A stretch of 64,000 nucleotides of DNA from Paeniglutamicibacter kerguelensis (lineage in GTDB: Bacteria; Actinomycetota; Actinomycetes; Actinomycetales; Micrococcaceae). A program made the translations under genes and the position numbers. The stretch is from assembly GCF_017876535.1 (NCBI RefSeq), contig NZ_JAGIOF010000001.1, positions 1,860,001-1,924,000 of the forward strand. The letters are read 5' to 3'. How positions within the stretch are numbered: position 1 is the first letter of the stretch; the number at the start of each line of letters is the position of its first letter. The notes beneath the pieces were generated by a model. That model made no database searches and had not been told where the DNA came from. It was given only the letters and a program-made list of their open reading frames with translations. Of the stretch, positions 62,558 through 64,000 are shown one piece after another.

Positions 62558-64000
62558 ATGATGAACCGGTTCGATCGAGCGACTCCCCAGGTGCACGAGG
62601 TCAACGCCCTAACCGGCGACGCCGAGGGGCTCGAACTCCTGAACAGATACTGGGATGCGGCCAACTACCTGACGGTGGCGCAGATCTACCTCCAGGAAAA
62701 TGTCCTGCTCCGCGTCCCGCTGGCTGCGGAGCACATCAAACCGCGGCTGCTTGGACACTGGGGAACCAGCCCAGGGCTCTCCTTGATCTACGTCCATCTC
62801 AATCGGCTCATCCGCAGGTCCGGCGCCCAGGTCCTTTTCGTTGCGGGTCCAGGTCATGGCGGCCCTGCCGTGATAGCAAATCTCTACTTGGAGGGGACCT
62901 ATTCCGAAATCTATCCCGACGTCAGCCGCGACCTGGCAGGGCTTCGGAACTTGGTTCGGCAGTTCTCCACCCCGGGCGGCATCCCCAGCCACGTGGGGCC
63001 GGCCACCCCGGGTTCCATCCACGAGGGCGGGGAGCTGGGCTATTCGCTGGCCCACGCCACGGGTGCCGCAATGGACAACCCTGAGCTCATCGTGGCCTGC
63101 GTGATCGGCGACGGTGAGGCCGAAACCGGACCGCTGGCGGGTGCGTGGAAGGCCCCGGCCTTCCTGAATCCTGGCAGGGACGGAGCTGTCCTGCCGATCC
63201 TTCACCTGAACGGATACAAGATCTCCGGCCCCACGGTTCTGGGCAGGCAGTCCGACGAGCAGGTCGTGTCACTGCTGCGGGCCCATGGCTGGGATCCGGT
63301 GGTTGTCGCCGGCGATGACCCGGCGCTGGTGCATGCGGACCTTGACCGGGAGCTCGGGAACGCGCACGCAAGGATCATCCGCATCCAGGAGCAGGCGCGC
63401 CAGAACGGGACTGACGGGCCTTCCCGTTGGCCCGCCATCATCCTGCGTACACCTAAGGGCTGGACAGGACCGGACTTTGTTGACGGTGTTCCGGTCGAAG
63501 GCACGTTCCGATCCCATCAGGTCCCGTTGGGCGGCGTCCGCGAAAAACCCGCCCATCTGTCCCAACTTGAGACCTGGCTGCGTTCCTACAAGCCGGAAAC
63601 GCTTTTTGATGCGGACGGACGGCTGGTGCCGGAGCTTGCGGCTCTTGCCCCGAAGGGAAATTTGCGTATGGGTGCCAACCACTGGGCCCACGGCGGCACC
63701 ACGATGGATCCGCTGCCCCTGCGTCCCCTGGAAAACTATGCCCTTGACGTCGGCACACCGGGATCCACCAAGCACGAGACCACCATGCCGCTGGGTCAAA
63801 TGTTCCGGGACATCTACACCGACACCGCCCGGGACCCCCGTTTCCGGCTGTTCAGCCCCGATGAAACCAACAGCAACAGGTTGGGCGCTGTCTTCGAAGT
63901 GACAGACAGGTGCCTGATGACACCGGCACGGGACGGCGACGACCATCTGTCCCCGGACGGACGGGTCATGGAGGTCCTCTCCGAGCACCTCTGCCAAGGC
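62558..64000 (+). CDS. xfp: Phosphoketolase (N-terminal part; runs past window end)
   Basis: ATG 62558 (a second ATG follows at once), with GGAG six bases upstream; open for 481 codons to the edge, of about 790 usual. XFP N-terminal domain: NYLTVAQIYLQENVLL, LGHWGTSPGLSLIYVHLNRL, VAGPGHGGPAV, the THDP-binding GDGEAETG and HLNGYKIS, PKGWTGP, and the middle-domain DETNSNRL. Cleaves xylulose 5-phosphate or fructose 6-phosphate with phosphate to acetyl phosphate plus an aldose phosphate. Acetate kinase at 54.7 kb can turn acetyl phosphate into ATP, giving the phosphoketolase bypass in one locus. Divergent from the USP/ATPase/GH65 operon. Confidence 0.96.
   Translation, partial: MMNRFDRATPQVHEVNALTGDAEGLELLNRYWDAANYLTVAQIYLQENVLLRVPLAAEHIKPRLLGHWGTSPGLSLIYVHLNRLIRRSGAQVLFVAGPGHGGPAVIANLYLEGTYSEIYPDVSRDLAGLRNLVRQFSTPGGIPSHVGPATPGSIHEGGELGYSLAHATGAAMDNPELIVACVIGDGEAETGPLAGAWKAPAFLNPGRDGAVLPILHLNGYKISGPTVLGRQSDEQVVSLLRAHGWDPVVVAGDDPALVHADLDRELGNAHARIIRIQEQARQNGTDGPSRWPAIILRTPKGWTGPDFVDGVPVEGTFRSHQVPLGGVREKPAHLSQLETWLRSYKPETLFDADGRLVPELAALAPKGNLRMGANHWAHGGTTMDPLPLRPLENYALDVGTPGSTKHETTMPLGQMFRDIYTDTARDPRFRLFSPDETNSNRLGAVFEVTDRCLMTPARDGDDHLSPDGRVMEVLSEHLCQG

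Overview
The window is GC-rich DNA from an actinobacterium. Gene content and codon use point to the Micrococcaceae (Arthrobacter or Paeniglutamicibacter type): CsbD, DUF4235, DUF6480, DUF6766 and DUF3618 proteins, a 6C-type small RNA, a CDGSH protein beside a haem-oxygenase-like protein, and many ATGA/GTGA stop-start overlaps. There is no rRNA, tRNA, CRISPR array or complete insertion sequence. The window looks like an accessory or genome-decay region: about 45 intact genes lie among long spacers that hold recognisable fragments of broken genes.

1-13 kb: a molybdopterin oxidoreductase of FdhF/YdeP type (cut by the left edge), a cyclodeaminase-like protein, a NylB-type serine hydrolase, a small excisionase-type HTH protein, a secreted DUF3298 protein, a 6C-type RNA, a CPA1 Na+/H+ antiporter and a YbdK-type carboxylate-amine ligase. 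13-21 kb: a coupled iron-redox pair (haem-oxygenase-like protein and CDGSH protein), CsbD, isochorismatase-like hydrolase, DUF6766 gene broken by a stop codon, DUF4235, flavin reductase, short-chain dehydrogenase, a membrane-anchored coiled-coil protein and a diverged universal stress protein (USP).

21-35 kb: decayed Rieske, IS1380, sugar-permease, DUF7218, TnsA-like, helveticin-like and transposase genes lie between envelope and stress genes: BrkB/YihY, PRC-barrel, CsbD, and the three-gene operon of a DUF883-like protein, a holin-superfamily membrane protein and DUF3618. A roughly 240-bp csbD segment is duplicated here, and the second copy is cut at the TnsA-like remnant.

36-64 kb: genes that resemble the mycobacterial dormancy (DosR) regulon. 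They are TerC with a USP; an ABC1/UbiB kinase; a zinc alcohol dehydrogenase, F420/NADP-reductase-like protein and USP operon; an MBL/beta-CASP hydrolase; a PNPOx-fold protein; a TetR regulator; PEP synthase; acetate kinase; and a minus-strand operon of USP, MgtA/CtpF-type P-ATPase and a HAD-GH65 fusion, divergent from phosphoketolase (cut by the right edge). The USP, cation ATPase and HAD-GH65 set parallels M. tuberculosis Rv1996, Rv1997 and Rv2006. Three imperfect palindromes resembling DosR boxes lie upstream of phosphoketolase/USP, PNPOx and MBL. Together the enzymes suit sugar use under low oxygen: phosphorolysis of a storage disaccharide by the GH65 domain, glucose 6-phosphate from the HAD domain, then phosphoketolase and acetate kinase making ATP without respiration. 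The regulon and the pathway are inferences from content and motifs, not shown directly.
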